Assembly (NCBI GenBank): GCA_934155625.1 | Contig: CAKPHD010000018.1 | Span: 1-29,985, forward strand | Length of the DNA: 29,985 nucleotides | Source of the DNA: an uncultured Clostridia bacterium | GTDB taxonomy: Bacteria; Bacillota; Clostridia; TANB77; CAG-508 | Direction of reading: 5' to 3' | Shown: positions 1 to 9,364 of the stretch, in pieces | Layout of the letters: the number at the start of each line of letters is the position of its first letter | Position numbering within the stretch: the stretch's first letter is position 1 | Position numbers and translations under genes: made by a program | The notes under the pieces: model-generated | Databases searched by the model: none | What the model saw: the letters and a program-made list of their open reading frames with translations, nothing else | Told to the model about the DNA's origin: nothing

Positions 1-3000
1 CTATTAATGTACCAGATGAAATGGAATATGTTAAATTAAAAACGCCTGCGTATATATATAATGAAGAAAAACAAGTTTATGAATACAGAGGGGTATATGA
101 TTATGAAGCACAAGATGATAAAAAGGTAGAAATAGAATTAGATGTAGAACCAGGAGAGACAAAAACAGATTTTATAGAATTAAGAGCAAAAGATTTAGCA
201 AGTGATATACAAGAAAAGCAATCAAAAATAACTGGTAATGTAAAAGTAGACAACAAGGAGATAAAAAGTTTTGATATAGTAAATATAATCGAAAAATCTA
301 AAGTTAGAGTAGTAACAAGATGTGATATAGGAAATGATAGAAAAGATTGGGCTTATAGCATATATGTATACAATGTTTCTGGTGAAGAATTAAATAATGT
401 TAATTTATCATTTGAAGCATCACCAATATTTAAAATAAAAAGTGTGCTAGGAGAAGACTATCTTGAACATGGTGAAGAAAATACATGGACATATACTATA
501 GATAAAATAGAAGATGAAAGAAAATTTTATATAACAGGTGAAGTTGAAGATGTAGGAGAGGACGGAAATAATGAATATCTTTTAGAAGGAATATCAACTG
601 TATATGGAGATAATATTCCAACATATGAGTCAAATAAAACAAGAATGACAGGATGTGTAGAAAATGTAGATGTAAGTATTACTGCAGATAAAGAAAAGCT
701 AAATATGGATGATGAAATAACATATACAGTTAATATAAAAAATACAGGAAAGACATGGGGAAATCTTGGAAAATATACTAATATTAAAGTTCAAGATGTT
801 ATTCCAAGAGAATTAGAGCCAATAAGTGTTACTTATAATAGATTTAATATAGAAACAGAAGATCAACCAACAGTAAGTGCTACACCGATATATAAATACA
901 CAGAAGAAAAAGATATTGTTGAAGATTTATCAGTATTGAATATACCTGATGGATATGATGAAGAGGATGCACCTAATATAGATTTTGATTTATCAATTCC
1001 TGAAGGAAAAACAATAACAATGACAATAAAAGCTAAAGCAAGAATGTTATCAAAAGATACTGAAATTGCTAATACAGTAAAAGTTACTGGAGATTATATA
1101 AAATCAAAAACTGCTACAGTAAAAACAACAATATTAGAATATGGTAAAAAAGAAAATCCTGATACTCCAGTTGATCCAGATAACCCAAATAATCCTGATA
1201 ATCCAAACAATCCTGATAATCCAAATAATCCAGATACTCCAGGAGATGATACAAAACAGAGATTTTCTATATCAGGAGTTGCATGGATAGATGAAAATGA
1301 AGATGGAAAGAGAACAAATGATGAAGAAAAATATAATAATATGACAGTAATGTTATATGATTACAAGAATAATGCTTTAGTAAGAGAAAATAATGAAATT
1401 AAAACAGCAACAACAAATTCAAATGGAGAATATGAATTTAATAATTTAAACAAAGGACAATATATTGTAATATTTTTATATGACAATAAAAATTATACAT
1501 TAACTCAATATCAAAAAGAAGATGTAATAGAAAGCAAAAACTCAGATGCGGTTTCTAAAACTATAGGAATTAACGGAGAGGTAGTAATTGCAGGATTAAC
1601 AGATATTTTAACAATAGATTTTGACGATATGGAAAATATTGATATTGGATTAGTTAGAAACAAGAATTTTGATATAGAAATTCAAAAAGTTATAAACAAA
1701 ATAACAGTTCAAACAAAAGATGGAAAAACAAAAACATATGATTATAATAATAAACAATTTGCAAAAGTAGAAATACATTCAAAAAAAGTAAATGGAGCAA
1801 CAGTAGTAATTGAATATAAAATGATTGTTACCAATAAAGGCGAAGTACCTGGAAAAGTTGTATCAATAGAAGATCAATTACCAGAAGGATTAAGTTTTAA
1901 ATCAGAACTCAATAAAAATTGGTATGAAAAAGGAGGAACATTATATACTAATAGCTTAGCTGGAGAAAATATTGCTGTTGGAGAAAGCAAAGAAGTTAAT
2001 TTGGTATTAACCAAAAATATTAATAGTAATGATTTAGGAACAATAACAAACACAGCTTCTATTGGAATTAGTAATAATGATAAAGCAATAGAAGATATAA
2101 ACACAAATAATAACACATCAAAAGCAGACGTATTGATAGGGGTTTCTACAGGTATAATGAAATGGTTAGGAATAACTATAACAACTATAATAGGATTAGC
2201 AATAATAGGAGTTGCTGTATGGAAAAGCCGTAAATATTTAAAACAAATAACATTTGTTCTAGTACTTGTAGTAGGTTTAGGAATAAATGTTCAACAAGTA
2301 TTTGGATTAGCGATAATAGGAATTGATACAGATACAATTATAGATTATAATACTGGGGCCATCGGAACTACAGGTTTGGGAGATAATGGTTTATACTATA
2401 CTTGTACATCACATGGAAAATATTTCTGCCAGTGGTATTACCATCCTGCAACATATAGTTATTCTACAGACACTGTTGTAAGTACTTCTGGATGGACAAT
2501 ATTAAATAAAACACAGCTTAAGTTAACTAATGCAACTAATAATCAAAAAGTAACATTTACAAAAGTAGATAATAATTATAATAAAGTAGGACCATTTAAA
2601 GTAAATTCAACTGTTTCAAATGCAAGTCATACAATAAAAATAAGTTATAAAGATAAAAATGGAAATGTAAAGAATAATCAGACTGCTACGTTGATTAATT
2701 TTGGTTGGGGAAAGGAATTTTATATAAAAGTTCCTAATACAGTTACACAATTAGATAGTATTAATATATCAGCAAGTTACTATATAAAAGATTATAAAAA
2801 AAGAACTATATATTATAATAGATTTACAAATTATACAACACAGGCAACATCTAATTGTTATAAGTGTAGTTGGAATGGAGGACCTCAAAGTATGGGGCGT
2901 ACAGATACAGGATTAACTAGAGAAGAAAGACAATCAACAACTTTAAATACTAGTATAAACCTAAACGGTCCATGGGGAGCAACAGGAGATTTAGAAATTA

Positions 3001-6000
3001 GTAAAGTAGATAAAGACGATAATAATATAAAATTAAAAAATACAGAATTTAAGCTTTTAAGTGGAAAAGACAATAATAAAGCAATGGTTATATATAAAGA
3101 TGGTAAGAAAGTTGATAGAATAGTTGTAGATACAGAAATAAAATTAAATAGAAGTTCTACAATAGTAAGCAATGGACAAGTAAATGCTACAATAAATGGA
3201 ACAAGTGGATATACAGTAAACTTTAATTCACCTATAGCAAGTGCAACAACATTAGTTACAAATAAAGATGGAAAAGTGTTAATAAAGAATTTATTTGTTG
3301 GAGAATATACATTCGTAGAAACAAACAATCTAAACTATGGATATACTAAAAATGTAACAGAAACTCAAACCAACTTTATGCCAGCTCAACAAACAAGTTG
3401 GGTAATAAAGAATGAAAAACAAGTTGGAAATATAAGCATTAAGAAAATAGATGATAGAAATGAAGATAAGATTTTACCAGGAGTAGAATTCGTATTAACA
3501 TCATCAGATAAAACAGGATACTTAAAAGTAAAGGCAACAGGTGATAATGTAACTAGTGATGAAAATGGATGGGCAACAAAAGCAATAGGAACATGTAAAA
3601 TAAATGATACAAACGAAGATTCAACATTAGAATATACATCTGATTTAAATGAAGCAACAGTATTTGTAACAGATGAAAAAGGAACATTAAGTATTAAAAA
3701 TTTAGTAATGACAACAAATGGTACTACACAAATTAAATATAAATTAGAAGAAATAAAAAATCCTAACTATGGATATTTAGCAGATAGTGACCAATGCAAG
3801 AATTATAAAACATCATATAGTGGAAATTCAGTAACAAGTGATGGTTGGATGACACTACAAAAAAATACAACAATTGACACAACAATAAAAAATCATCAAG
3901 ACTATATACGTATAGAAGGATTTGTTTGGGAAGACTTAGCAAATTCTAAAGACAATAAGATAAACAATATATATGATGAAACAGACGCATTAGTAGAGGG
4001 AATAAATGTATACTTGTATAAAGGACAAGATTTAATTGCTCAAAAGACAACAGATGATAAAGGTTGGTATAGTTTTGGATCTAAAAAAGCGGACGGAGAA
4101 GATTATACAAATGAAGACTATTTAACAGCATCAAATGGAAACCTTTTAATAGATGATTTAGATAATTATTATGTAGAGTTTGAATATGATGGATTGAGAT
4201 TTACATCTATTGAAGCAATTACAGATTATTTAAATACAAATTATGAAAAAACATCTAAAGCAGGAGAAATTCCATCAGGAAGAGCAGACAGAAAAGATAG
4301 ACAAAGTGTAAATGCAGACTTTTCAGAGATAACTAATAACCAATCAAGAAATAATGGAAAAGAAGTTTATACTCTAAATTATGATTATGATGCAAATACA
4401 CATAGAGCGACATATCAAGATTATTGGAAATATGAATATAATGAAGATAAGACAAAATTAAAAGTAACACCAGCTGAATATTATGAAATAATTGCATCAA
4501 CACAAAGATATAGTTTCAATTTAAAAGAAGCTTGGAATGCAAGATGTGCTTCAAAGGGTGAAGAAGTTTTAACTGGTATTAACCTAGGTATTCATAGAAG
4601 AGAACAAGCAGATGTGGCGATAATGAATGATATACAAGAGGTTAATGTAGTAGTTGCAAATTATGAAAATACATATACATATGCAAAGAGAAAAGAATAT
4701 GAAGATCAAAATGTAAATGATGAATTATATGATTCTGCAAAAGATGGATTTGGTGCAGAAGTAAAATTTGGAACAGCTTCAGGAAGTTATAGTGCAAAAG
4801 GATTAAATATTTATACTAGAAGAATATATGAATCTGATTTAGCATTATTAAATTCTCAGCAATCAAATAATGATATATTGAAAGTATATGTAACTTATAA
4901 AATGACTATAAAAAACCAAGCAAACAGTATATTTGCAAAAATTAATGAAATATCAAATTACTATGATTCAAATTATACATTAGAGGATTCTTGGATTGTT
5001 CAGGGAGACAACAAAACAGAAATAGGACAACAAGGATGGAGTAATACAAGTAAATATCAAAATAGTTATAGTGATAATAATTTTAAAGCAGTATATACAC
5101 AAGCAACTTCAAATATAGAAATTGGAGCAAATGAAAAAATAGAAGTATATATTAAATTTAAATTAAATAATGAAGCTGTAAGGGAACTAATTGAAAAACA
5201 AACGACTTTAAATAATGTTGCAGAAATAACATCATTCTCTTCTGTAACAAAAACAGAAAATGGCTCAGTTCCATATGCTGCAATTGATAAAGATTCTAAT
5301 CCAGGAAGTATAAAGAATATTGAATTAGCAGAAAATAGTACTGCTCAAATTACATTAAATAATAGAGCATATGAAATAGATACTAAAAAAGCTGATACAA
5401 CATATTTTGAAGATGATACAGATGCAGCACCATCATTAGTATTGGGAATAGAAGCTGATAAAGATAGAGGATTATCAGGAACTGTATTTGAAGATGAAAA
5501 TGCTAATGCAGCAGATGATGAATTACATACAGGAGAAGAAAGATTAGGTGATGGTATATTATATACAGGTGAAAATGGAGAAAGATATCAAGGTAAAGGA
5601 AGATTTGCAAAAGTTGATAGAAACAGAGTTAGAAATGCGAAAGTAGAGTTACTAGTATATGATGAAAATAGAGAAAATCATATAGCTCTTGATGCTGAAG
5701 GAAAACCTCAAATTGCTAAGTTATATAATTTAGAAATATCAAATTCAGGAGTAGCAAAAACAAATATAGTAGATGCAGTTACAAACACAGATCAATATGG
5801 TAATTATCAATTTTTAGGTGTTATTCCAGGAAGATATTTATTAAGATATACTTATGGAGAGGGTACATGGATTGTAGATAGTAATGGAACTGATATTGAA
5901 GAAATAAATGCAAGTGATTACAAATCTACAATAATAACCTCAGATTTAATGAAAAAGGCATTAAATCTAGATAAGAAAATAGATAATACTAAAGATGAAA

Positions 6001-7325
6001 GATTGGGCGATTTAAACTGGATATTGACATATGAAGATGCAACAGGAAATGCTAAGAGTAAGAGCAAAGATGTGGCAGGATTAATTAGATATTCAGATGC
6101 AACTGATGACCTTTCAGAAAGAAATACAAAGGATGATATATATTTTGGTTCTTATTTAGCGAACACTTCTATAACAGCTGATACAGCATTCTTTGATGTA
6201 GGTGTTGAGTATAGTGGGGTTACAGAAGATGGATTTAACCATAAAGTATCATATACAGACTATGCAGATGAATACAATTTATCTGAAGGCAGAATAGTAG
6301 TATTGGAAGAGGATGCTCAAACTGGAAAAATGAAAATTAAATTGAAAGATACTTTCTATGCAGTAAATCCATATCAAGATTTTGGTATTACTGAAAGTGC
6401 AAGACAAGAGTATGAAGTAAATAAGAGAGTATCAAATTTAAAAGTAACATTAGCAAATGGCCAAATATTGATAAATGGAAATCCATATGAGCAAACAGTT
6501 GAAACACCAACTGATTTGAATGACTTGGAAAAACCATTATCATCAGACAAAGCATTGCCATATACAAAGGCTTTACCAAGTAAAGTAAGTATAGAAATTG
6601 ATAATGAAATACTTCAAGGTGCTCAAATAAGCATAGAATATACAATAACAGTGATGAATAGGTCTGAAAAAGATTATAAATATAAAGAGAATCATGACTA
6701 TTATTATTACGGAACAAATGGAACTGAAGAAGCTTCAACTGTGGTAAGAAAGATTGTAGACTATATGGATGATAATTTGGTATATGAAGATAAAGTAAAT
6801 GAATCATTAGGATGGCAAAAAGTAACAGCCGATGATTTGATTAATTGGAAGGGTGATAATGAAGAAAATAATGGACAAGGAAAACAATTAATAGCTAAAT
6901 CTGGGGATAAGATTGGTGGTAAATCATATAATGTATATGATGGAGTTAAAAAGGGATATACAATAGGAATAACAGAGGTATTCTATAAAAATGGAGATGG
7001 AATTAAACCTGGAGAGATAGCAAGTACAAAGATATACGGAAGTAAATTACTTTCAACTTCAGAGTCCGGCTTCTCAGCAGACAACCATGCGGAAATTATA
7101 GAAACTCAAGGTATTAGAACATTGGAAGATTCAATTCCAGGTAACTATAATCCTTCAGATTCAGGTGGCTCACCTCATGAGCTAGATGATGATAAGACTT
7201 CATTAACTATTACACCACCAACAGGTCTTACAGATAATATAGTATTTATTATTTCAATGACAGCTGTAATTTTAGTGGCATTTGCAGGAGGAATATATTT
7301 GATTAAGAAAAAAGTTTTAGGATAA
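1..7325 (+). CDS. Giant multidomain surface protein, 5'-partial, apparently two wall-anchored proteins in one ORF
   Basis: The reading frame is open to the left edge (codons from base 3 precede the first ATG at 21), so the true start lies outside the window. Residues are counted from ATG 21 (2434 aa). A DUF11-like domain spans about 219-369. An Asn/Pro/Asp repeat linker lies at 386-407, and an SdrD-B-like domain at about 417-510. Another DUF11/adhesin-like segment follows. An anchor-like segment comes at 709-741: STG, then hydrophobic 715-734, then KSRKYLK. It is followed at once by a second hydrophobic stretch (743-765) ending in VFGLA, like a signal peptide. The second half carries CnaB/SpaA-like domains (about 991-1127 and 1135-1270) and SdrD-B-like domains (about 1296-1395 and 1818-1955). 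It ends with a sorting signal: TPPTG at 2398-2402, a hydrophobic helix and KKK. The likely role is a cell-wall or pilus-like adhesin. Domain calls are by eye. Confidence 0.85.
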   Translation, partial: INVPDEMEYVKLKTPAYIYNEEKQVYEYRGVYDYEAQDDKKVEIELDVEPGETKTDFIELRAKDLASDIQEKQSKITGNVKVDNKEIKSFDIVNIIEKSKVRVVTRCDIGNDRKDWAYSIYVYNVSGEELNNVNLSFEASPIFKIKSVLGEDYLEHGEENTWTYTIDKIEDERKFYITGEVEDVGEDGNNEYLLEGISTVYGDNIPTYESNKTRMTGCVENVDVSITADKEKLNMDDEITYTVNIKNTGKTWGNLGKYTNIKVQDVIPRELEPISVTYNRFNIETEDQPTVSATPIYKYTEEKDIVEDLSVLNIPDGYDEEDAPNIDFDLSIPEGKTITMTIKAKARMLSKDTEIANTVKVTGDYIKSKTATVKTTILEYGKKENPDTPVDPDNPNNPDNPNNPDNPNNPDTPGDDTKQRFSISGVAWIDENEDGKRTNDEEKYNNMTVMLYDYKNNALVRENNEIKTATTNSNGEYEFNNLNKGQYIVIFLYDNKNYTLTQYQKEDVIESKNSDAVSKTIGINGEVVIAGLTDILTIDFDDMENIDIGLVRNKNFDIEIQKVINKITVQTKDGKTKTYDYNNKQFAKVEIHSKKVNGATVVIEYKMIVTNKGEVPGKVVSIEDQLPEGLSFKSELNKNWYEKGGTLYTNSLAGENIAVGESKEVNLVLTKNINSNDLGTITNTASIGISNNDKAIEDINTNNNTSKADVLIGVSTGIMKWLGITITTIIGLAIIGVAVWKSRKYLKQITFVLVLVVGLGINVQQVFGLAIIGIDTDTIIDYNTGAIGTTGLGDNGLYYTCTSHGKYFCQWYYHPATYSYSTDTVVSTSGWTILNKTQLKLTNATNNQKVTFTKVDNNYNKVGPFKVNSTVSNASHTIKISYKDKNGNVKNNQTATLINFGWGKEFYIKVPNTVTQLDSINISASYYIKDYKKRTIYYNRFTNYTTQATSNCYKCSWNGGPQSMGRTDTGLTREERQSTTLNTSINLNGPWGATGDLEISKVDKDDNNIKLKNTEFKLLSGKDNNKAMVIYKDGKKVDRIVVDTEIKLNRSSTIVSNGQVNATINGTSGYTVNFNSPIASATTLVTNKDGKVLIKNLFVGEYTFVETNNLNYGYTKNVTETQTNFMPAQQTSWVIKNEKQVGNISIKKIDDRNEDKILPGVEFVLTSSDKTGYLKVKATGDNVTSDENGWATKAIGTCKINDTNEDSTLEYTSDLNEATVFVTDEKGTLSIKNLVMTTNGTTQIKYKLEEIKNPNYGYLADSDQCKNYKTSYSGNSVTSDGWMTLQKNTTIDTTIKNHQDYIRIEGFVWEDLANSKDNKINNIYDETDALVEGINVYLYKGQDLIAQKTTDDKGWYSFGSKKADGEDYTNEDYLTASNGNLLIDDLDNYYVEFEYDGLRFTSIEAITDYLNTNYEKTSKAGEIPSGRADRKDRQSVNADFSEITNNQSRNNGKEVYTLNYDYDANTHRATYQDYWKYEYNEDKTKLKVTPAEYYEIIASTQRYSFNLKEAWNARCASKGEEVLTGINLGIHRREQADVAIMNDIQEVNVVVANYENTYTYAKRKEYEDQNVNDELYDSAKDGFGAEVKFGTASGSYSAKGLNIYTRRIYESDLALLNSQQSNNDILKVYVTYKMTIKNQANSIFAKINEISNYYDSNYTLEDSWIVQGDNKTEIGQQGWSNTSKYQNSYSDNNFKAVYTQATSNIEIGANEKIEVYIKFKLNNEAVRELIEKQTTLNNVAEITSFSSVTKTENGSVPYAAIDKDSNPGSIKNIELAENSTAQITLNNRAYEIDTKKADTTYFEDDTDAAPSLVLGIEADKDRGLSGTVFEDENANAADDELHTGEERLGDGILYTGENGERYQGKGRFAKVDRNRVRNAKVELLVYDENRENHIALDAEGKPQIAKLYNLEISNSGVAKTNIVDAVTNTDQYGNYQFLGVIPGRYLLRYTYGEGTWIVDSNGTDIEEINASDYKSTIITSDLMKKALNLDKKIDNTKDERLGDLNWILTYEDATGNAKSKSKDVAGLIRYSDATDDLSERNTKDDIYFGSYLANTSITADTAFFDVGVEYSGVTEDGFNHKVSYTDYADEYNLSEGRIVVLEEDAQTGKMKIKLKDTFYAVNPYQDFGITESARQEYEVNKRVSNLKVTLANGQILINGNPYEQTVETPTDLNDLEKPLSSDKALPYTKALPSKVSIEIDNEILQGAQISIEYTITVMNRSEKDYKYKENHDYYYYGTNGTEEASTVVRKIVDYMDDNLVYEDKVNESLGWQKVTADDLINWKGDNEENNGQGKQLIAKSGDKIGGKSYNVYDGVKKGYTIGITEVFYKNGDGIKPGEIASTKIYGSKLLSTSESGFSADNHAEIIETQGIRTLEDSIPGNYNPSDSGGSPHELDDDKTSLTITPPTGLTDNIVFIISMTAVILVAFAGGIYLIKKKVLG
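1176..1241 (+). repeat. 18-bp in-frame tandem repeat (PDNPNN linker)
   Basis: Three near-identical 18-base units (1176-1193, 1194-1211, 1212-1229) and a partial fourth encode PDNPNN repeats, residues about 386-407 of the giant surface protein. They form a flexible linker between the DUF11-like and SdrD-B-like domains. Such units can expand or contract by slippage without breaking frame. Confidence 0.85.
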
Positions 7326-7342
7326 TAATATAATTTATATTC

Positions 7343-7372
7343 AGAGGACTCAATCGAGTCCTCTTTTCTTTT
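7343..7372 (+). terminator. Rho-independent terminator of the surface-protein gene
   Basis: A perfect 9-bp stem (AGAGGACTC / GAGTCCTCT) with a 4-base AATC loop is followed by a T-rich tract (TTTCTTTT). It lies 18 bases after the stop codon of the giant surface-protein gene. Confidence 0.9.
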
Positions 7373-7377
7373 GGAAT

Positions 7378-7411
7378 AAAAAAATACCAATGCCGTAAAG
7401 ACATTGATATT
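7378..7411 (-). terminator. Terminator of the minus-strand tRNA-Lys
   Basis: Read on the minus strand, AATATCAATG pairs with CATTGGTATT (10 bp with one G-U pair) around a 9-base loop and runs into a T tract. It starts 9 bases beyond the tRNA 3' end. It is separate from the plus-strand terminator just to its left. Confidence 0.75.
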
Positions 7412-7419
7412 TCTAAGAT

Positions 7420-7495
7420 TGGTGCACCATCTCGGAATCGAACCGAGGACCGCCAGATTAAGAGTCTGTTGCTCTACCAGCTGAGCTAATGGTGC
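7420..7495 (-). tRNA. tRNA-Lys (anticodon CTT)
   Basis: On the minus strand a 76-nt cloverleaf can be drawn. The acceptor GCACCAT pairs with ATGGTGC, then comes discriminator A and an encoded CCA. The D arm is AGCTCAGCTGGTAGAGC. The anticodon loop is CTCTTAA, giving anticodon CTT (lysine AAG codons). The T arm contains GGTTCGATTCC. All conserved positions look intact. No integrase or repeated tRNA end is seen beside it, so nothing suggests use as an attachment site here. Confidence 0.95.
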
Positions 7496-7542
7496 ATAAC
7501 AAAATTATTATAATACCAAAAGTTGCAAATGTCAAGATTTAC

Positions 7543-7571
7543 TTGAAAAAATTACTAAAATATGTTATAGT
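7543..7571 (+). promoter_or_regulatory. Sigma-A type promoter of the ABC-F gene
   Basis: TTGAAA (7543-7548) and TATAGT (7566-7571) are separated by exactly 17 bases, about 60 bases upstream of the ABC-F start codon. Confidence 0.75.
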
Positions 7572-7634
7572 ATATAGGCAAATAAAAGAGAATGGCTTAA
7601 ACCAAATAAAAGTCATAGAAAGGAAGGTTAAAAA

Positions 7635-9215
7635 ATGCTAACAGCAAATGGAGTAACCGTAAGATTTGGAAAAAGAGTATTATTTGAAGATGTAAATATC
7701 AAATTCGGAAAAGGAAACTGTTATGGAATAATAGGAGCAAACGGAGCAGGAAAATCAACATTTTTAAAAGTATTATCAGGAGAGTTAGAACCAAGCAAAG
7801 GAGAAGTATCATTAGAAAAAGGAGAAAGACTATCAATACTAAAACAAGACCACTTTGCATTTGAAGAATATACTGTAATGGATACAGTAATAATGGGAAA
7901 TAAAGAATTATATGACATTATGAAAGAAAAAGAAGCAATATATATGAAGCCAGACTTTTCAGAAGAAGATGGAATGAAAGCTGCAAAATTAGAAGAAAGA
8001 TTTGCGGAATTAGATGGATGGAATGCAGAATCAGATGCAGCAATGTTATTAAATGATTTAGGAATAATACCAGAAAATCATTATAAATTAATGAGTGAAT
8101 TAGAAGCAAGAGAGAAAGTAAAAGTATTGTTGGCACAAGCATTGTTTGGTAATCCAGATGTATTGCTATTGGACGAGCCTACAAACGACTTAGACTTAAA
8201 AAGTATAAACTGGTTACAAGAATTCTTAATAAACTTTGAAAATACAGTAATAGTAGTATCACATGATAGATATTTCTTAAACAAAGTATGTACACATATA
8301 GCAGATGTTGACTTTGGAAAAATTAAAGTATATCCAGGAAACTATGACTTCTGGTATGAATCAAGTCAATTAGCATTAAAACAAATGAAAGAGCAAAACA
8401 AAAAGAAAGAAGAAAAAATAAAAGAATTGCAAGACTTTATTGCAAGATTTAGTGCTAATGCTTCAAAATCAAAACAAGCAACATCAAGAAAGAAAACATT
8501 AGAGAAAATTGAATTAGATGAAATAAAACCATCAAACAGAAAATATCCATATGTGGACTTTAAGCCAGATAGAGAGCCAGGAAAGGAAATATTGCAAGTA
8601 AAAAATGTTTCTAAAACAATAAACGGAGAAAAAATATTAGACAATATATCATTTACAGTAAAATCTGGAGACAAAATTGCATTTTTAGCAGATAACGAAA
8701 ATGCAAAAACTGTATTATTTCAAATAATAGCTGGAGAAATGGAACCAGATGAAGGGGAGATTGTTTGGGGAACAACAATAACACAAAGTTATTTCCCTAA
8801 AGACAATAATTACTTATTTGATACAGACGAAAACTTAACTGAATGGTTAAGAAAATACTCAAAAGATCCAGATGAAACATATGTAAGAGGATTTTTAGGA
8901 AGAATGTTATTCTCAGGAGATGAAGCACTAAAAGGTGCAAGAGTAATATCAGGAGGAGAAAAAGTTAGATGTGTATTAGCAAAAATGATGTTATCAGGAG
9001 CAAACTTCTTGATATTTGATGAACCAACAAACCACTTAGACATGGAAAGTATTACATCAGTAAATGATGGAATGTGTAAATTTAAAGGAAATATATTATT
9101 TACATCACATGACCATCAACTTACACAAACAGTTGCCAATAGAATTATTGATATTAAAGCTGATAAAGTTGTTGATAGAGAAGTTACTTATAATGAATAT
9201 TTAGGAATAGAATAA
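7635..9215 (+). CDS. ABC-F family ATPase (YbiT/YkpA-like)
   Basis: This soluble protein of 526 aa has two ABC domains and no membrane segment, as in the ABC-F family, whose members act on the ribosome (translation factors or antibiotic protection). The first domain has a good Walker A (GANGAGKST, about 35-43) and Walker B/D-loop (LLLDEPTNDLD). Its signature region reads SELEAREKVKV instead of LSGGQ. The charged linker (about 255-305, rich in K, Q and E) fits the ABC-F interdomain arm. The second domain has a clear signature (ISGGEKVR) and FDEPTNHLD, but a weak Walker A (LADNENAKT, lacking both P-loop glycines). AAGGAAGG precedes the ATG. The gene is single, with its own promoter and terminator. 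The length and the degenerate second P-loop suggest the YbiT/YkpA branch; no resistance role can be read from sequence. Confidence 0.9.
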   Translation: MLTANGVTVRFGKRVLFEDVNIKFGKGNCYGIIGANGAGKSTFLKVLSGELEPSKGEVSLEKGERLSILKQDHFAFEEYTVMDTVIMGNKELYDIMKEKEAIYMKPDFSEEDGMKAAKLEERFAELDGWNAESDAAMLLNDLGIIPENHYKLMSELEAREKVKVLLAQALFGNPDVLLLDEPTNDLDLKSINWLQEFLINFENTVIVVSHDRYFLNKVCTHIADVDFGKIKVYPGNYDFWYESSQLALKQMKEQNKKKEEKIKELQDFIARFSANASKSKQATSRKKTLEKIELDEIKPSNRKYPYVDFKPDREPGKEILQVKNVSKTINGEKILDNISFTVKSGDKIAFLADNENAKTVLFQIIAGEMEPDEGEIVWGTTITQSYFPKDNNYLFDTDENLTEWLRKYSKDPDETYVRGFLGRMLFSGDEALKGARVISGGEKVRCVLAKMMLSGANFLIFDEPTNHLDMESITSVNDGMCKFKGNILFTSHDHQLTQTVANRIIDIKADKVVDREVTYNEYLGIE

Positions 9216-9226
9216 TAAACAAAATT

Positions 9227-9266
9227 GACCGGTTCAGGTTTTGATTATAACAAAACTGAATCGGTC
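9227..9266 (+). terminator. Hairpin terminator after the ABC-F gene
   Basis: GACCGGTTCAGGTTTTG pairs with CAAAACTGAATCGGTC (one bulge, one G-U pair) around a 7-base loop, starting 11 bases after the stop. The following T tract is short (TTAAT), so termination may be less efficient than at the other sites. Confidence 0.65.
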
Positions 9267-9301
9267 TTAATAGTATAATTGTGAAAATTAAGTGAAAAAA
9301 C

Positions 9302-9330
9302 TTTACAAAAGTAAAAGAAAATGGTAATAT
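9302..9330 (+). promoter_or_regulatory. Promoter of the GldA/F/G-like ABC operon
   Basis: TTTACA (9302-9307) and TAATAT (9325-9330) are 17 bases apart. The -10 box covers an in-frame ATG at 9329. A transcript from here would begin near 9337 and could not use that ATG, which supports the downstream GTG start at 9365. Confidence 0.75.
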
Positions 9331-9364
9331 GAGCAAAGAACAAGAAATGAGGAGGAGAAAATTC

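Noticed and set aside
1176..1241. Tandem repeat as a CRISPR-like array
   Set aside because: The units are contiguous, 18 bases, in-frame and without spacers. They encode a protein linker.
7378..7411. Considering the hairpin beside the tRNA as part of the surface-protein terminator
   Set aside because: The plus-strand terminator already ends at 7372. This second stem has its T run on the minus strand and fits the tRNA.
7420..7495. tRNA-Lys as an integration site for the accessory region
   Set aside because: The integrase remnant is more than 17 kb away, and no duplicate of the tRNA 3' end was found near it.
9329..9364. ATG start for the ABC ATPase 12 codons upstream of the GTG
   Set aside because: It lies within the -10 box of the likely promoter and has no ribosome site. 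GTG 9365 has AGGAGG at good spacing.
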